Source: Candidatus Jettenia ecosi (lineage in GTDB: Bacteria; Planctomycetota; Brocadiia; Brocadiales; Brocadiaceae). From it: a stretch of DNA of 40,235 nt. Below are positions 7,936 through 16,891 of this stretch, piece by piece. Every line of letters starts with the position of its first letter. Positions within the stretch are counted from its first letter, which is position 1. The notes below the pieces were generated by a model. The model saw only the letters and a program-made list of their open reading frames with translations, ran no database searches and was not told the DNA's origin. Location: positions 1 to 40,235 of the forward strand of contig SULG01000025.1 of assembly GCA_005524015.1 (NCBI GenBank). The letters are read 5' to 3'. Both the position numbers and the translations under genes were made by a program.

Positions 7936-10224
7936 CTATTTAACCTTTTCCCCCTGTAACCTTAAAACCATCCCTGCACTATACAGCCCTTTTTTCTCAT
8001 AGGCATCTGCAAGGAAAAAATACACCTCTTTACATTGAGGATTGATCTTCAACACAGCATTGAAGTGTTGTATGGCTTGTTCTGCATCTCCCTCATCAAG
8101 GCATGCCAATCCCTGTACTATATCATCCTGCGCCTTGCCTGATAGAACCTCCTGAGCCTTATTGTACTCGTTCAGTGCAGCCTGTATCTCCCCTTTTTGC
8201 ACATAGATGTTTCCCAAATGTACATGGGTAGTATAGAGTAGATCATAAAAATCTGTTTTTCCTGTGTGACCTCCTATTCCACCTGTTCTTTCTTCTAAAC
8301 CGACCATCTGCTGCTCTTCCCGGGAAATCCTGCCCAACCCTTTTCCCCCGCTCCCATTCCCCCCTTTACTAAAGGAGGGAATGGGAGCGGGGGGGCAGAG
8401 GAGATTAGGATAGGGGGGATTAAAATGGTTAGGAAAGAAAGATGCGGAGGGATTATCGTTAGGAGCGTTTGATGATGACTCACGGCGACAGGAAGCCGAG
8501 ATCAATTCAAGCGCCTTTCTGTAAGAAGCAATAGCCTTCTCTGCTTCACCGTTTTTTGCATATAGCCATCCCAAACATATATAAGCCTCTTGATAATCAG
8601 GCTTTAATTCTAAAACATCCATTACCTCTCTAAGTTTTTGTTCAATTGATGGCACCCCCCCTTTAACCCAGCTATAATCTTTTAAAGCACCGTCGTGTGA
8701 CCGTGGTTTGTTCATAATCATAGCACATATCTCTATTGCCTGATGTATCTGATTCTGAGTTGCATACATAAAAGCCATGATCGCTTTCAGATCAGCATTT
8801 TCAGGCTCAACAAGGGTTGCCTGTTTAATCAAATCCTTTGCTTCCTCTGGTAAATCACTTTGCAGATATATCCATCCCAGGAACAGGTAAGCAGGGAGAT
8901 TATCCGGGTATAAACGGATAGTTTCTTTACACGTTTCAATAGCTTTATCTATCATGCCGCTTTTACTGTATGCGAGTGCAAGCAGTTCGTACGCTCTTTT
9001 ATCGTTGTGGCTTACCTGAACGGCATCCTTTGCCGCATCTATTGTCTTCTCAAACAGGTCATTTTGGATAAAGCGTTCTCCCTCTATAAGAAGCCTCTCA
9101 AGAATATAAGTTCTTATGTTTTTTGCCTTATACAATTCTTCCAGGGCTTTATCCATCATCCACCTCTTTGCGTAAAAACAACCCAGATACATATGCGTGT
9201 CCATTCGGTCAGGCCCTGCGGATATCGCCTTCTTCATAGTCGCCATAGCTTCATCCAGCATTCCCTTCTCTGCATAAGCGCATGCTAATGTAATATACGC
9301 TTCCACACAGTCAGGTTGTGATTTTACTATCTCTTCATATTCCGTTATTGCCTGATCAATTGCAGGAACCAGCGTTTTCCCATATACTATGAGATCCCGT
9401 TTCTCATACGCAGGTTTCCGTTGTAACACCTTTCTGTATTCACGGAAAGCATCGCCTAGTCTTCCCTGCAATACGTAGCATAAACCGAGTACCTCATGCG
9501 CGCCAGAAAAACTGTCTATCTGGTCAATCAGATCTTCAAAGATTGTAGTAAATTCTTTTATAATAGCGGGAATATCTTTTGCCATGGGATAATCAAAGGG
9601 TACTCGCTGCAGATCAGGGTTAACCTCTAAGGCTTTTTGAAATTCTTCAACGGCATCCGATATTCGTCCTTTCTGACTATACGCCCACCCAAGATATGCA
9701 TGGACTTTTATATCGTCAGGATAAAGCTCCTTCATTTTTTTTAATTCAGATATAGCCAGGTCGACCAATCCCATTTCCGCATATTGCATCGCATATACCT
9801 TCTTATCTAAAAACACCCCTTCTTTTTCAGTCCTCCCGTTACTTTCTTCACCAACAGCTCTGGGCATCTCTTTCCCAATCTCCTCCCTTCCCTCTTTGCT
9901 AACCTCTCCTATCTCCCCCAATTCCCCGCTCCTGATCTCCCCTAACCCCCCTTTAGTAAAGGGGGGAATGGGGGGATTAGGAGGATTAGGGGAATTAGGA
10001 AATGGAGGATGGGATAGACCAGGAAAGGAGGAATTGATACTAAAGGGGAGAATGGGTGGATTCGTGCTCGTGTTTGTAAATAAAGAACTCACGAATGTTT
10101 CATTATCAGTAGTGGTAGAAAGCCTGCCCTTTGTATCTTCTGATGCCCGAAGAGAGAAAAACAACCCTTGCTGTGCAAGGGTTATTATTGGAATACAGAG
10201 TATTAATTTTAAAATGGATATCAT
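7936..10224 (-). CDS. Exported TPR-repeat protein with low-complexity insertions
   Basis: A 762-residue protein of tandem 34-residue tetratricopeptide repeats (motifs such as AYLGWAYSQKGRISDAVEEF), probably a scaffold for protein contacts in the periplasm or paryphoplasm. I take ATG 10224, residue 1 of MISILKLILCIP, because AGAAGG lies ten bases upstream and it opens a signal peptide; the frame extends 17 codons further without support. Two stretches do not look like TPR: a Pro/Gly-rich segment near residues 45-120 and another near 590-650. Both are encoded by CCCCCTTTA/TAAAGGGGG palindromic repeats of the kind found between genes, so repeats seem to have entered the gene in frame. It follows amt by 99 bases and may be co-transcribed. 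The specific partner is unknown. Confidence 0.85.
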   Translation of the reverse strand: MISILKLILCIPIITLAQQGLFFSLRASEDTKGRLSTTTDNETFVSSLFTNTSTNPPILPFSINSSFPGLSHPPFPNSPNPPNPPIPPFTKGGLGEIRSGELGEIGEVSKEGREEIGKEMPRAVGEESNGRTEKEGVFLDKKVYAMQYAEMGLVDLAISELKKMKELYPDDIKVHAYLGWAYSQKGRISDAVEEFQKALEVNPDLQRVPFDYPMAKDIPAIIKEFTTIFEDLIDQIDSFSGAHEVLGLCYVLQGRLGDAFREYRKVLQRKPAYEKRDLIVYGKTLVPAIDQAITEYEEIVKSQPDCVEAYITLACAYAEKGMLDEAMATMKKAISAGPDRMDTHMYLGCFYAKRWMMDKALEELYKAKNIRTYILERLLIEGERFIQNDLFEKTIDAAKDAVQVSHNDKRAYELLALAYSKSGMIDKAIETCKETIRLYPDNLPAYLFLGWIYLQSDLPEEAKDLIKQATLVEPENADLKAIMAFMYATQNQIHQAIEICAMIMNKPRSHDGALKDYSWVKGGVPSIEQKLREVMDVLELKPDYQEAYICLGWLYAKNGEAEKAIASYRKALELISASCRRESSSNAPNDNPSASFFPNHFNPPYPNLLCPPAPIPSFSKGGNGSGGKGLGRISREEQQMVGLEERTGGIGGHTGKTDFYDLLYTTHVHLGNIYVQKGEIQAALNEYNKAQEVLSGKAQDDIVQGLACLDEGDAEQAIQHFNAVLKINPQCKEVYFFLADAYEKKGLYSAGMVLRLQGEKVK
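8335..8420. repeat. Palindromic repeat inside the TPR gene, distal copy
   Basis: CCCCCTTTACTAAAGGAGGG and surrounding CCC/GGG-rich sequence form a hairpin-prone element within the coding frame, giving a Pro/Ser/Gly-rich peptide (about residues 600-635). It resembles the intergenic elements at 11900-11935 and 12232-12285. Confidence 0.65.
9915..10030. repeat. Palindromic repeat inside the TPR gene, proximal copy
   Basis: CCCCCTTTAGTAAAGGGGGG at about 9947-9966, followed by GGGGGATTAGGAGGATTAGG-type short tandem units, gives an in-frame Asn-Pro-Pro / Gly-Glu-Ile-rich peptide. The same core recurs distally in this gene and in several intergenic positions. Confidence 0.65.
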
Positions 10225-10323
10225 ATTTTTAATACCTTCTTTCTTTGTGTACTTCGTGTTTCTTTCTCCGTGCACTTCGTGGTTTACCTCTTGATACGAT
10301 TGCCTTGCTTGTTCCTCCCCGGC

Positions 10324-11652
10324 TTAAAATCCCCTCATTCCGCCCATTACACCACCTGATACAAATTCCGGATATGTCGGCGTCATATGTTCCGAAATAT
10401 CGAGGCCCATAGTCTCTTCCTCTTCACTCACCCGGCCTAAACCTACCGCTTTCAGCCCGCCAAATATGATAATAGCACACAAACATGCATAGCCGATACA
10501 GATAATAAATCCCAGCGCCTGTATACCGATATCACAAGTAATTCCATGATACGTAGGACGTATAAGCCCCATCACCCCTGTCGCAATACCTCCAATAGCT
10601 CCGGCCGTACAATGTACTCCACATGTCCCTACGGTATCATCAATCCCTATTTTATCGAGCGATTTTACCACCAGAGGAATAATCGCTCCACTCACAATAC
10701 CTACGATAATCGCAAAACCCGGATGAAAAAAACCAGCGCCAGCACAGACAGAAACCATCCCTGCTATTGCTCCGTTTCCTGTGGTGAGAGGATCTGGCTT
10801 TTTGTTTATCAGCCATCCGCCAAACAATGCGCCAAGGATACCGCCTGACATGCTCATCGTAACATTGATCGTGGTCGTAGGTAAATCATTCACAAGAACA
10901 GTAATCATCCCGCGTGCTGTTGCATGAACGGTTGGTTCGCATAATGCGCTTAGTACCACAGAACCTACATTAAAGCCATAAAAAGATACACACAGGAGGA
11001 ATACACCAAGTATCATCTGTGAAACATTGTGCCCCGGAATGGTATAGCATTCCCCGCGGCCAAACTCAAATAACCACGATTTCTTACTCGTGCGGGCATA
11101 TTTTTCTATCCGCGGTCCAACAATCATTGCAGCAATAAGGGCTGTCAAACCACCCTGAAAATGTACCACGACGGAACCTGCATAATCCACATAACCCCAT
11201 CTGGTCAGCGGCCCGGCAGACCATGCCATCCATCCAAAAAACGGATACATAAAACCGCAATAGAGAACAACATAAATAAGGTATGCCTTAAAACTAAACC
11301 TCTCTGCTATAGACCCCGATGTAATAGCGCACGAAACAAGGCAGAATCCCCACATCGTGAACCAGTGCCCGTAGACATTTAACATATCGATATTCACCGG
11401 GTCGAGTACTCCGAGAAGGCAATAATTCCAATTGCCGCAAAAAATAGCAAATCCGAATAACCACCAAACCAGAGTGCCGATGCCGATATTTGCGCATATC
11501 TTCATATAGACATGGGTGGCATTTTTAGAGCGGACCTGTCCGCTCTCCAGAAAAGCAAAACCCGCTTGCATAAGAAAGACCAATATTCCGGTTATGATTA
11601 ACCAAAGACCATAAACAATGAGGAGTATATCCCGCGCCAATACATCAACCAC
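10324..11652 (-). CDS. amt: Ammonium transporter (Amt family)
   Basis: A 442-residue polytopic channel for NH4+/NH3, trimeric in the cytoplasmic membrane. The twin pore histidines are visible in VVHFQGG and GVHCTAG, and the conserved Asp in the DYAGSVVVH segment. An SGSIAERFSF segment matches the external recruitment region. About eleven hydrophobic helices are present and length is normal. I place the start at GTG 11652: AGGAGG lies seven bases upstream, so the GTG six codons earlier falls on the ribosome binding site itself. The C-terminal tail is short and ends in a Gly/Met-rich GGVMGGMRGF. No PII (glnK) gene is adjacent, unlike many amt operons. The helix sequence is divergent, fitting a planctomycete paralogue. 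Confidence 0.93.
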   Translation of the reverse strand: MVDVLARDILLIVYGLWLIITGILVFLMQAGFAFLESGQVRSKNATHVYMKICANIGIGTLVWWLFGFAIFCGNWNYCLLGVLDPVNIDMLNVYGHWFTMWGFCLVSCAITSGSIAERFSFKAYLIYVVLYCGFMYPFFGWMAWSAGPLTRWGYVDYAGSVVVHFQGGLTALIAAMIVGPRIEKYARTSKKSWLFEFGRGECYTIPGHNVSQMILGVFLLCVSFYGFNVGSVVLSALCEPTVHATARGMITVLVNDLPTTTINVTMSMSGGILGALFGGWLINKKPDPLTTGNGAIAGMVSVCAGAGFFHPGFAIIVGIVSGAIIPLVVKSLDKIGIDDTVGTCGVHCTAGAIGGIATGVMGLIRPTYHGITCDIGIQALGFIICIGYACLCAIIIFGGLKAVGLGRVSEEEETMGLDISEHMTPTYPEFVSGGVMGGMRGF

Positions 11653-11703
11653 AAACCACCCTCCTTTCACAAGGTATCGTAAGTATTTTTGAAGAAAACG
11701 TAG

Positions 11704-11845
11704 GGCAATGCTTTACAGGCTGTCCGAGAGTGCCTTCACATGGCAAATCCTATACTATATGTTGACAAAATATTATCACGACAACAATATTTAGTATGGT
11801 ATTTGTGGGTCGATTGAATTCTCGGACAGCCTGTAAAGCTTTGCC
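11704..11845. mobile_element. MITE-like element with 26-base terminal inverted repeats
   Basis: The 26 bases at 11704-11729 match the reverse complement of 11820-11845 with one mismatch (core CTTTACAGGCTGTCCGAGA). The 90-base interior is AT-rich and also partly self-complementary (CAAATCCTATACTA against TAGTATGGTATTTG). No coding capacity exists, and no clear target duplication was seen. It lies only about 50 bases upstream of the amt start and may carry or disrupt its promoter. Confidence 0.7.
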
Positions 11846-11902
11846 TCCCCTATGCATCAAGCGAAAATGTGGAAACGGTGAAGAATAACAAACCACCCGC
11901 AA

Positions 11903-11935
11903 TCCCCCTTAGTCCCCCTTTAAAAAAGGGGAAAA
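11903..11935. repeat. CCCCC-TTTA palindromic repeat
   Basis: CCCCCTTTAAAAAAGGGG palindrome with flanking AATCCCCCTTAGT. It is the same family as the elements inside the TPR gene and at 12232-12285. Confidence 0.6.
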
Positions 11936-12048
11936 TCCTTCTCTTCCCCTTTCTAGCTTATCATTACCCACATCTTTAGAATACCATGAAAAGATGTCTC
12001 TCCGGGGGCGTCTCTCTGGAATTTTTATTCTCTGCAAGCCTATTCCTG

Positions 12049-12242
12049 GGTGGCGCCGACAAACTCTGTTTGTCAGTGTGATATATTCCCTATCCACAGG
12101 TGTATTCAAACAACACGGACAAAAGATCCCCGTTCAAGACATGCGGGGACATGGTTTGTCCGTGCCACCCTGTTTAGTCTTATTGCAATACTCAAATTTA
12201 CCTCTCTGGCTTATGGGTAAAGAGAAGCTTTAGAAAAGGGGG
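12049..12242 (-). repeat. Dispersed repeat, copy B (inverted partner at 3731-3923)
   Basis: Reverse-complement match to 3731-3923 over about 194 bases. Copies A and B therefore lie in inverted orientation around an 8.1 kb segment holding the sigma-54 activator, pyk, the TPR gene and amt. Confidence 0.85.
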
Positions 12243-12290
12243 AAATCCCTCATTCTCCCTTTTCTAAAGGGGGGTTAGGGGGGATTAGAG
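12232..12290. repeat. Palindromic repeat flanking copy B
   Basis: AGAAAAGGGGGAAATCCC, CTCCCTTTTCTAAAGGGGGG and GGTTAGGGGGGATTAG form a hairpin-capable GC-rich element, the same family as those in the TPR gene. Confidence 0.6.
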
Positions 12291-12443
12291 GGGAACATGG
12301 ACACACATTGCTCTTTTTCCAGGGAGATACCTCCTTCTTTATGGAACACGATTCTTAGCTTGATGCATATGGCCTTGCTCCCCGCCTGAATACACACTGT
12401 CGGAGAGAGCAACCCTAAAGGGTCGCCCTGCAGATCGTCACTC

Positions 12444-15116
12444 CTATAAAGTAAACTCTAAACTCCATTTATTCAATTTACCGATATCTTGTCCGGCCAT
12501 ATCGGTAGCCCGTAAAATCCAATTTCTTTCTATTTGCTGTCCAATGAGAGCCGCCAGAGATGAAGCAGATATCGAATCATAGGCCGTAATTAAATTATCC
12601 TTACTGCCGCCTGTACGGTTATGAAGAATTGCCTGTTGACCTGATGGGGCTACAAGCTCAACGCGCAGGTCTCCAATATAGGTATGAGTTATATCGACAC
12701 TGACCTTAATTCCTTTTGCTACACCCGATTGAGTAATCCCAATAACACTCTGTGCCCCGGCAGGATTATTATCGGGAATTGTCAGGGCTGGCGCTGCTTC
12801 TCCCCGAATAACCTGAGATGCTGCTTCGAGATCTATTTCAATACCCCAATTTCGCAGTGTACCGACATCTAATCCAGCCAGGTCAGCCACCTTAAGTACC
12901 CAGTTGCCTTGTGTTTGTGCGCCTATAAGGGATGCCAGCGCTGAAGTATCTTCACTCGTATAGGATCTAACCAGATTATCCGCGCTTGCGCCAGTACGGT
13001 TATGCAGAACAGCCGTACCATTTCCCGGCGTTGTCAGGCTTACTTTGAGATCGCCAATGTAGGTATGTTCAATATTGATTGAAATAACCAGCCGTTTAAT
13101 TTTTCCGGCTTGTGAGATTGTCAGTATGCTGGTTAAACCGGATGAATTGTTATCAGGAATAGCCATATTTGGCTCTGTCTCAACACGGATATTTTGTCCT
13201 GTTGTATCCGACGGGGTTTTGAAATCAGCAACAATACCCGACAGCGAAGCGCCATAAGACTTTGCATTGGTTCCCATTCCAAATTTTGCAAACACAGACC
13301 AGATACCATTTTTGGCGGTAGAGTGTTCACCCGAACTCAACTGGCCTGCTGCATGCTTTTTATCGAGAGCTGCCAGTATGGAGTCGCGCATATCAAGGAA
13401 ACTGGGATTAGCAGGTGATAACTTTAAGGCATCTACAATCAGTTGAACAGCCAGAACAGCGCCAATTTTTCTATTCATTTCCATGATTGTGGCACACCAG
13501 ATTTCACCCAGATTATGTTCTTCGGTATAACGGCCTTTTCCCACATCAGCAAAAGTATCAGGAAAATTGCTATCATAAGGGAATTCCCGTATGCCGCCGG
13601 CTTTTTTGACAACCCATGCGCCAACCACCGTGGTGTTATTGATAGTACACGCTATATAGTCTCCCCAGCCTTCCCCCATACCGCCACTCTGAGGAGCTTC
13701 TAATGCGCTAACATTCATGGGTCCTCCGACAAGGCGATTCGTCACGCCATGCATAAACTCATGAAACACCACGCTGGAGTCAAAAGCCGTATGGCGGTCC
13801 GTTGATGTCACCAATCCCATATTCATAACAGGGCTTGAACCGTCAATAGGGGTATACATATTAGCAGTTCCCCATACCGCGCCACTGTGGGCCCGCGCAT
13901 CAACCCGGTCGGTCGCCACACCGCCCCGGCCAAGATTATTATGCTGAAAGTTCCCATCCCCCTCCCGAAAGCCAAGCAGGTAAAAGAAGTCGTGCATGTA
14001 ACAATTGTAATAGAAGATATTAAGAACCTTCTGATCATCGCCTTTTGAATCAGCAGGATTGAAGGTAAGGACGCCATCCTGAACAACAGACTGAACCGTT
14101 GAACCAGCGTCTCCTAGGTGCGCATATACACTATTGCCTGTTGTAGCATTTACCTCAACCCAGTCATCGGGAAAATTGGAGGGTAAATTATTCGGCAGAG
14201 GCAGACCGTAATCTGTTAAAGGCCTTGGGAAATGAGTCATTTGGCGAGCATTTCCACCATCTCCACCATCTGCATGATACACATTTCCCCGCGCTTTGGC
14301 AGATTGTACGAGCTGTTTACAATAGAGTATCTCCCCGGTTTCAGCATCCGCCATTGTACGATACTGACCTTCGTAATTTGGCATCGTTATGATCACTTCC
14401 CACGCTAACCGGAGACCGCCATCCAGGGGAAACCAGATCAAAGCCGCCTTAATTTTATCGCCAAAGGGGCCAGTCTCAAAAATAGCAGGTTGGTCAGCCT
14501 TATTAGAAAGGATTGCAACAATCTTCGGCACAAAACCACTCAAATCTACACTTTTTTGAGTAAGCGGTTCTCCGAATTGATCTGTCATTTTGTATTCATC
14601 TCTGTCAGGCGTAGCTACATGCTGAGCCGTCTTTAACACAGCCTCTTGCACAGAGAGCTTGGGGATAACTTCCCTGTCATGATCAACTGCGACACTGCTG
14701 CCAACAGTCTCTTCCAGTCTGCCATCTGACGCAAAACGCACTGTTTCTGCTGCCTGAAAGATAGCTATGCCTTTATACTGTTGCTGTAAGTGAACAGCAA
14801 CCGCGCCGCTGCTGGCGCGTTGAATATGGGGGTCTGCCACAAACTCATTCGGCTGGGTAGCCGCCAGACCCAGAGCCTTACTGATATTCCGCACATGATC
14901 CAGGGCGCGTTGAATATAATTACCCGTCTCGGCAGGCCCGTCTTCCGATGTAATTACCGCGGGATTACCGGTGGTAGTATCGAAGCGTTTGATCCTGATC
15001 CGTTGTGATCCGGGGAGGCGGTCTGAAATCTCCGATGCGTGTGATTTCAGTTCAGCTTCCCGTACAGGCGTAACTTTATTGACACTAAAATTCCTACGAT
15101 CAATTTCACGGCTCAT
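12444..15116 (-). CDS. M36 (fungalysin-type) metalloprotease with two C-terminal P-domains
   Basis: An 890-residue zinc metalloprotease. Residues 1-280 resemble the propeptide/FTP region, and the catalytic domain carries HEFMH at 452-456 with the third zinc ligand Glu482 in EGWGDY. Two proprotein-convertase P-like domains follow (about 640-765 and 775-890), each with HTYIGDL, LHNRTG and a C-terminal NW / DxGxLxxW pattern; they are clearly duplicates. I chose ATG 15116 because AAGGAGG lies seven bases upstream, which excludes the longer frame. M36 enzymes are normally secreted, but this N-terminus (MSREIDRRNFSVNKV) is polar and has no signal peptide. Export by another route or an intracellular role is therefore possible. 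It is transcribed in the same direction as the downstream repeats and has no partner gene. Confidence 0.9.
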   Translation of the reverse strand: MSREIDRRNFSVNKVTPVREAELKSHASEISDRLPGSQRIRIKRFDTTTGNPAVITSEDGPAETGNYIQRALDHVRNISKALGLAATQPNEFVADPHIQRASSGAVAVHLQQQYKGIAIFQAAETVRFASDGRLEETVGSSVAVDHDREVIPKLSVQEAVLKTAQHVATPDRDEYKMTDQFGEPLTQKSVDLSGFVPKIVAILSNKADQPAIFETGPFGDKIKAALIWFPLDGGLRLAWEVIITMPNYEGQYRTMADAETGEILYCKQLVQSAKARGNVYHADGGDGGNARQMTHFPRPLTDYGLPLPNNLPSNFPDDWVEVNATTGNSVYAHLGDAGSTVQSVVQDGVLTFNPADSKGDDQKVLNIFYYNCYMHDFFYLLGFREGDGNFQHNNLGRGGVATDRVDARAHSGAVWGTANMYTPIDGSSPVMNMGLVTSTDRHTAFDSSVVFHEFMHGVTNRLVGGPMNVSALEAPQSGGMGEGWGDYIACTINNTTVVGAWVVKKAGGIREFPYDSNFPDTFADVGKGRYTEEHNLGEIWCATIMEMNRKIGAVLAVQLIVDALKLSPANPSFLDMRDSILAALDKKHAAGQLSSGEHSTAKNGIWSVFAKFGMGTNAKSYGASLSGIVADFKTPSDTTGQNIRVETEPNMAIPDNNSSGLTSILTISQAGKIKRLVISINIEHTYIGDLKVSLTTPGNGTAVLHNRTGASADNLVRSYTSEDTSALASLIGAQTQGNWVLKVADLAGLDVGTLRNWGIEIDLEAASQVIRGEAAPALTIPDNNPAGAQSVIGITQSGVAKGIKVSVDITHTYIGDLRVELVAPSGQQAILHNRTGGSKDNLITAYDSISASSLAALIGQQIERNWILRATDMAGQDIGKLNKWSLEFTL

Positions 15117-15263
15117 GGCAATTCCTCCTTCTTTTCTAAACCTGAAATAACTTCTATTCAACATCATCGCAGGTTCAGATTTGTAATCTGAACCTCATGT
15201 ATTATAACACTGGTTTAACGATAATTCTATCGTGATCAACGATTGAAACTGGCCGGCAATTCC

Positions 15264-15292
15264 GTAGGGGCAGGTTTAAAACCTGCCTCTAC
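15264..15292. repeat. Perfect-arm palindrome
   Basis: GTAGGGGCAGGTTT pairs with AAACCTGCCTCTAC, with one G-T mismatch. This is a short hairpin-capable repeat between genes. Confidence 0.6.
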
Positions 15293-15448
15293 TTGTGTTC
15301 ACTCTTGCCTTGTAGATTTAAAACGTTTGTATTTGTTTTCCGTTTGGGCGAACACAAGGTTCGCCCCTACGCCAGTGTTATAAAAAAGTCGCCGAAGGCA
15401 GCTTAATTTAATATTTAGGAATTTCAAAGTTTTTTATTATGCCATTAA

Positions 15449-15488
15449 CACACCCCTTACCCCTCTTGGGAGGGGATTGAGGGGTGTG
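15449..15488. repeat. CACACCCC palindrome
   Basis: CACACCCCTTACCCCTC and GGAGGGG-GAGGGGTGTG can pair around TTG. Strong GC content suggests a stable hairpin just downstream of the lipase-like gene on the minus strand, but there is no T tract in that direction. Confidence 0.55.
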
Positions 15489-15613
15489 TAAAAGTCGTTG
15501 GGTTTTGTCTTTTAAAACCCAACCTAATTTATTTTTCCTGCCTAATCCTGTAGGGATGTCATGGTTATAGGATTTTCCATAATTGTTTCTGGAGCACGAG
15601 TATGAATCCAGGT

Positions 15614-16873
15614 TTATAATTTACGATACCATGTATTTGCGATAAGCTGTGTATTGAAAAGCATTTTTTCAAATTTAGTATATACCCCATGTCCAAAGAG
15701 GGTTTTCGTGCAGTTGGGGAAAAATAAGCTGGCGTTTTTATAATCAACTAATATGGTTTCGCCATAATGAGGAACCCTCATCCTTGCCCGTATATTTTTC
15801 AGCCAGATGTTTATATTAAAACCTGTGCCCAAATATTGATCAAGCTGCTTATTAAGCCCATTATCAGCAAGAGCCGGAATGTCTGTTCCGGCTATTCCCC
15901 ATTGCTGTACGTAATCTCCATCTTTTGTTCTCAAAAATCCTTTCATGCAGCCCCCAAGGTATCCGTGTCCACGGTGGTTAATGATATTTAATAAACGGTA
16001 ATTCCCTTTTCCCCAACTATAGCGAGGTGGTGTGCCAAAGGTAACAATATCCAGTTGAATCTCGCGAATTACCGCCAGCGCCTTATCAAATTGAGCAACA
16101 TCTACCCCTCTGAGAACTAAAACCTTAAGAAGCTCATGTACCCCCTGCGACCGGGCCAAAAAATTTGTCAGCAGAGCAAACAATTGACCAGCGTGGCTAT
16201 GTCCAATCAACAATATTCGTTCTCCCCGGGATAGATTTTTCTCCTTAATATTTGCTGCCAGATTTTCAGCAAATTTTATGGCCTCTTTCAATCTCCCCCA
16301 GTGGTGATTTTCTGAAGACCAGATAAATCGTTCACAAGGAATATTGCCGCCGATAGCCTTTTCGAAAAGCTCAACATATTCAGGCAAGTAATTACCTTTA
16401 TCAGCTAGTACTGCATCAGTCCTTCTCTTGATATAATCATTCGCTTTCTTCAGCTTTGAACTTAACTTAGGATAGGCATTTCTGATAACATGGACAATAC
16501 CGAAAGGATCATCGCCGGCAAAAGTACCATGTACAAAATAGACGAGACCAACTTTTGCGTGTGCCATTCGCTGTCCCAATTCACTCATTTTCTCCCGCCA
16601 TTCCTGACTCAAAACTTTTAGCCAAATACAACAAGGGAGGGGAAGTCCCAATTCACTCATTTTCTCCCGCCATTCCTGACACTGATCTTCCCATGCAGGT
16701 TGAGATGATTTTTTATGAAAAGGAACTATCTCGCAGAACGTGACATGAGTATAAGGGGTAGTGGGAGGGGTATTGGTATACTCCTGAGATAGAAAACCCG
16801 CCCTGGTAGTATAAGCAAAATCAAATAAAGTAACGACGAACAAAGCGCAAAATACGAGAGAGAGACCTTCCAT
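15614..16873 (-). CDS. Secreted alpha/beta-hydrolase (lipase-like)
   Basis: A 419-residue protein with a hydrophobic N-terminal segment (residues 4-20) resembling a signal peptide or anchor. VYFVHGTFAG (111-120) looks like a lipase oxyanion-hole strand, and GHSHAG (224-229) is the nucleophile elbow with Ser226. A late GHGVY may hold the catalytic His. The substrate is unknown. QEWREKMSELG occurs twice (66-76 and 90-100) because 36 identical bases are repeated at 16573-16608 and 16645-16680, a recent in-frame duplication with a 72-base period in the linker before the hydrolase domain. ATG 16873 has AGGAG nine bases upstream. It could be an esterase, lipase or thioesterase-like enzyme. Confidence 0.7.
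   Translation of the reverse strand: MEGLSLVFCALFVVTLFDFAYTTRAGFLSQEYTNTPPTTPYTHVTFCEIVPFHKKSSQPAWEDQCQEWREKMSELGLPLPCCIWLKVLSQEWREKMSELGQRMAHAKVGLVYFVHGTFAGDDPFGIVHVIRNAYPKLSSKLKKANDYIKRRTDAVLADKGNYLPEYVELFEKAIGGNIPCERFIWSSENHHWGRLKEAIKFAENLAANIKEKNLSRGERILLIGHSHAGQLFALLTNFLARSQGVHELLKVLVLRGVDVAQFDKALAVIREIQLDIVTFGTPPRYSWGKGNYRLLNIINHRGHGYLGGCMKGFLRTKDGDYVQQWGIAGTDIPALADNGLNKQLDQYLGTGFNINIWLKNIRARMRVPHYGETILVDYKNASLFFPNCTKTLFGHGVYTKFEKMLFNTQLIANTWYRKL
16573..16680 (-). repeat. In-frame direct duplication within the hydrolase gene
   Basis: The 36 bases 16573-16608 are identical to 16645-16680, a spacing of 72 bases (24 codons). The 36 bases between them are unlike the repeats. Confidence 0.9.
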
Positions 16874-16891
16874 ATACCTGTGCTCCTATTA

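Larger units (their letters stand above)
11653..12443. other. Intergenic region upstream of amt, composed largely of repeats
   Basis: This divides into the amt leader, a MITE-like element (11704-11845), a CCCCCTTTAAAAAAGGGG palindrome (about 11903-11930), a ~195 bp dispersed repeat (12049-12242), and a second palindrome (12232-12285). No real gene was found; the short open frames here come from the repeats. Confidence 0.6.
15117..15613. other. Intergenic region with three palindromic repeats
   Basis: No gene was seen. It contains dyads at 15264-15292 (GTAGGGGCAGGTTT against AAACCTGCCTCTAC), about 15342-15372 (GGGCGAACACAAGGTTCGCCC) and 15449-15488 (CACACCCCTTACCCCTC against GAGGGG-TGTG). All look like dispersed palindromic units; the last could also terminate transcripts. 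Confidence 0.6.

Noticed and set aside
11762-11790. TTGACA as a plus-strand promoter inside the MITE-like element
   Set aside because: No matching -10 occurs at 16-18 bases and no plus-strand gene follows.
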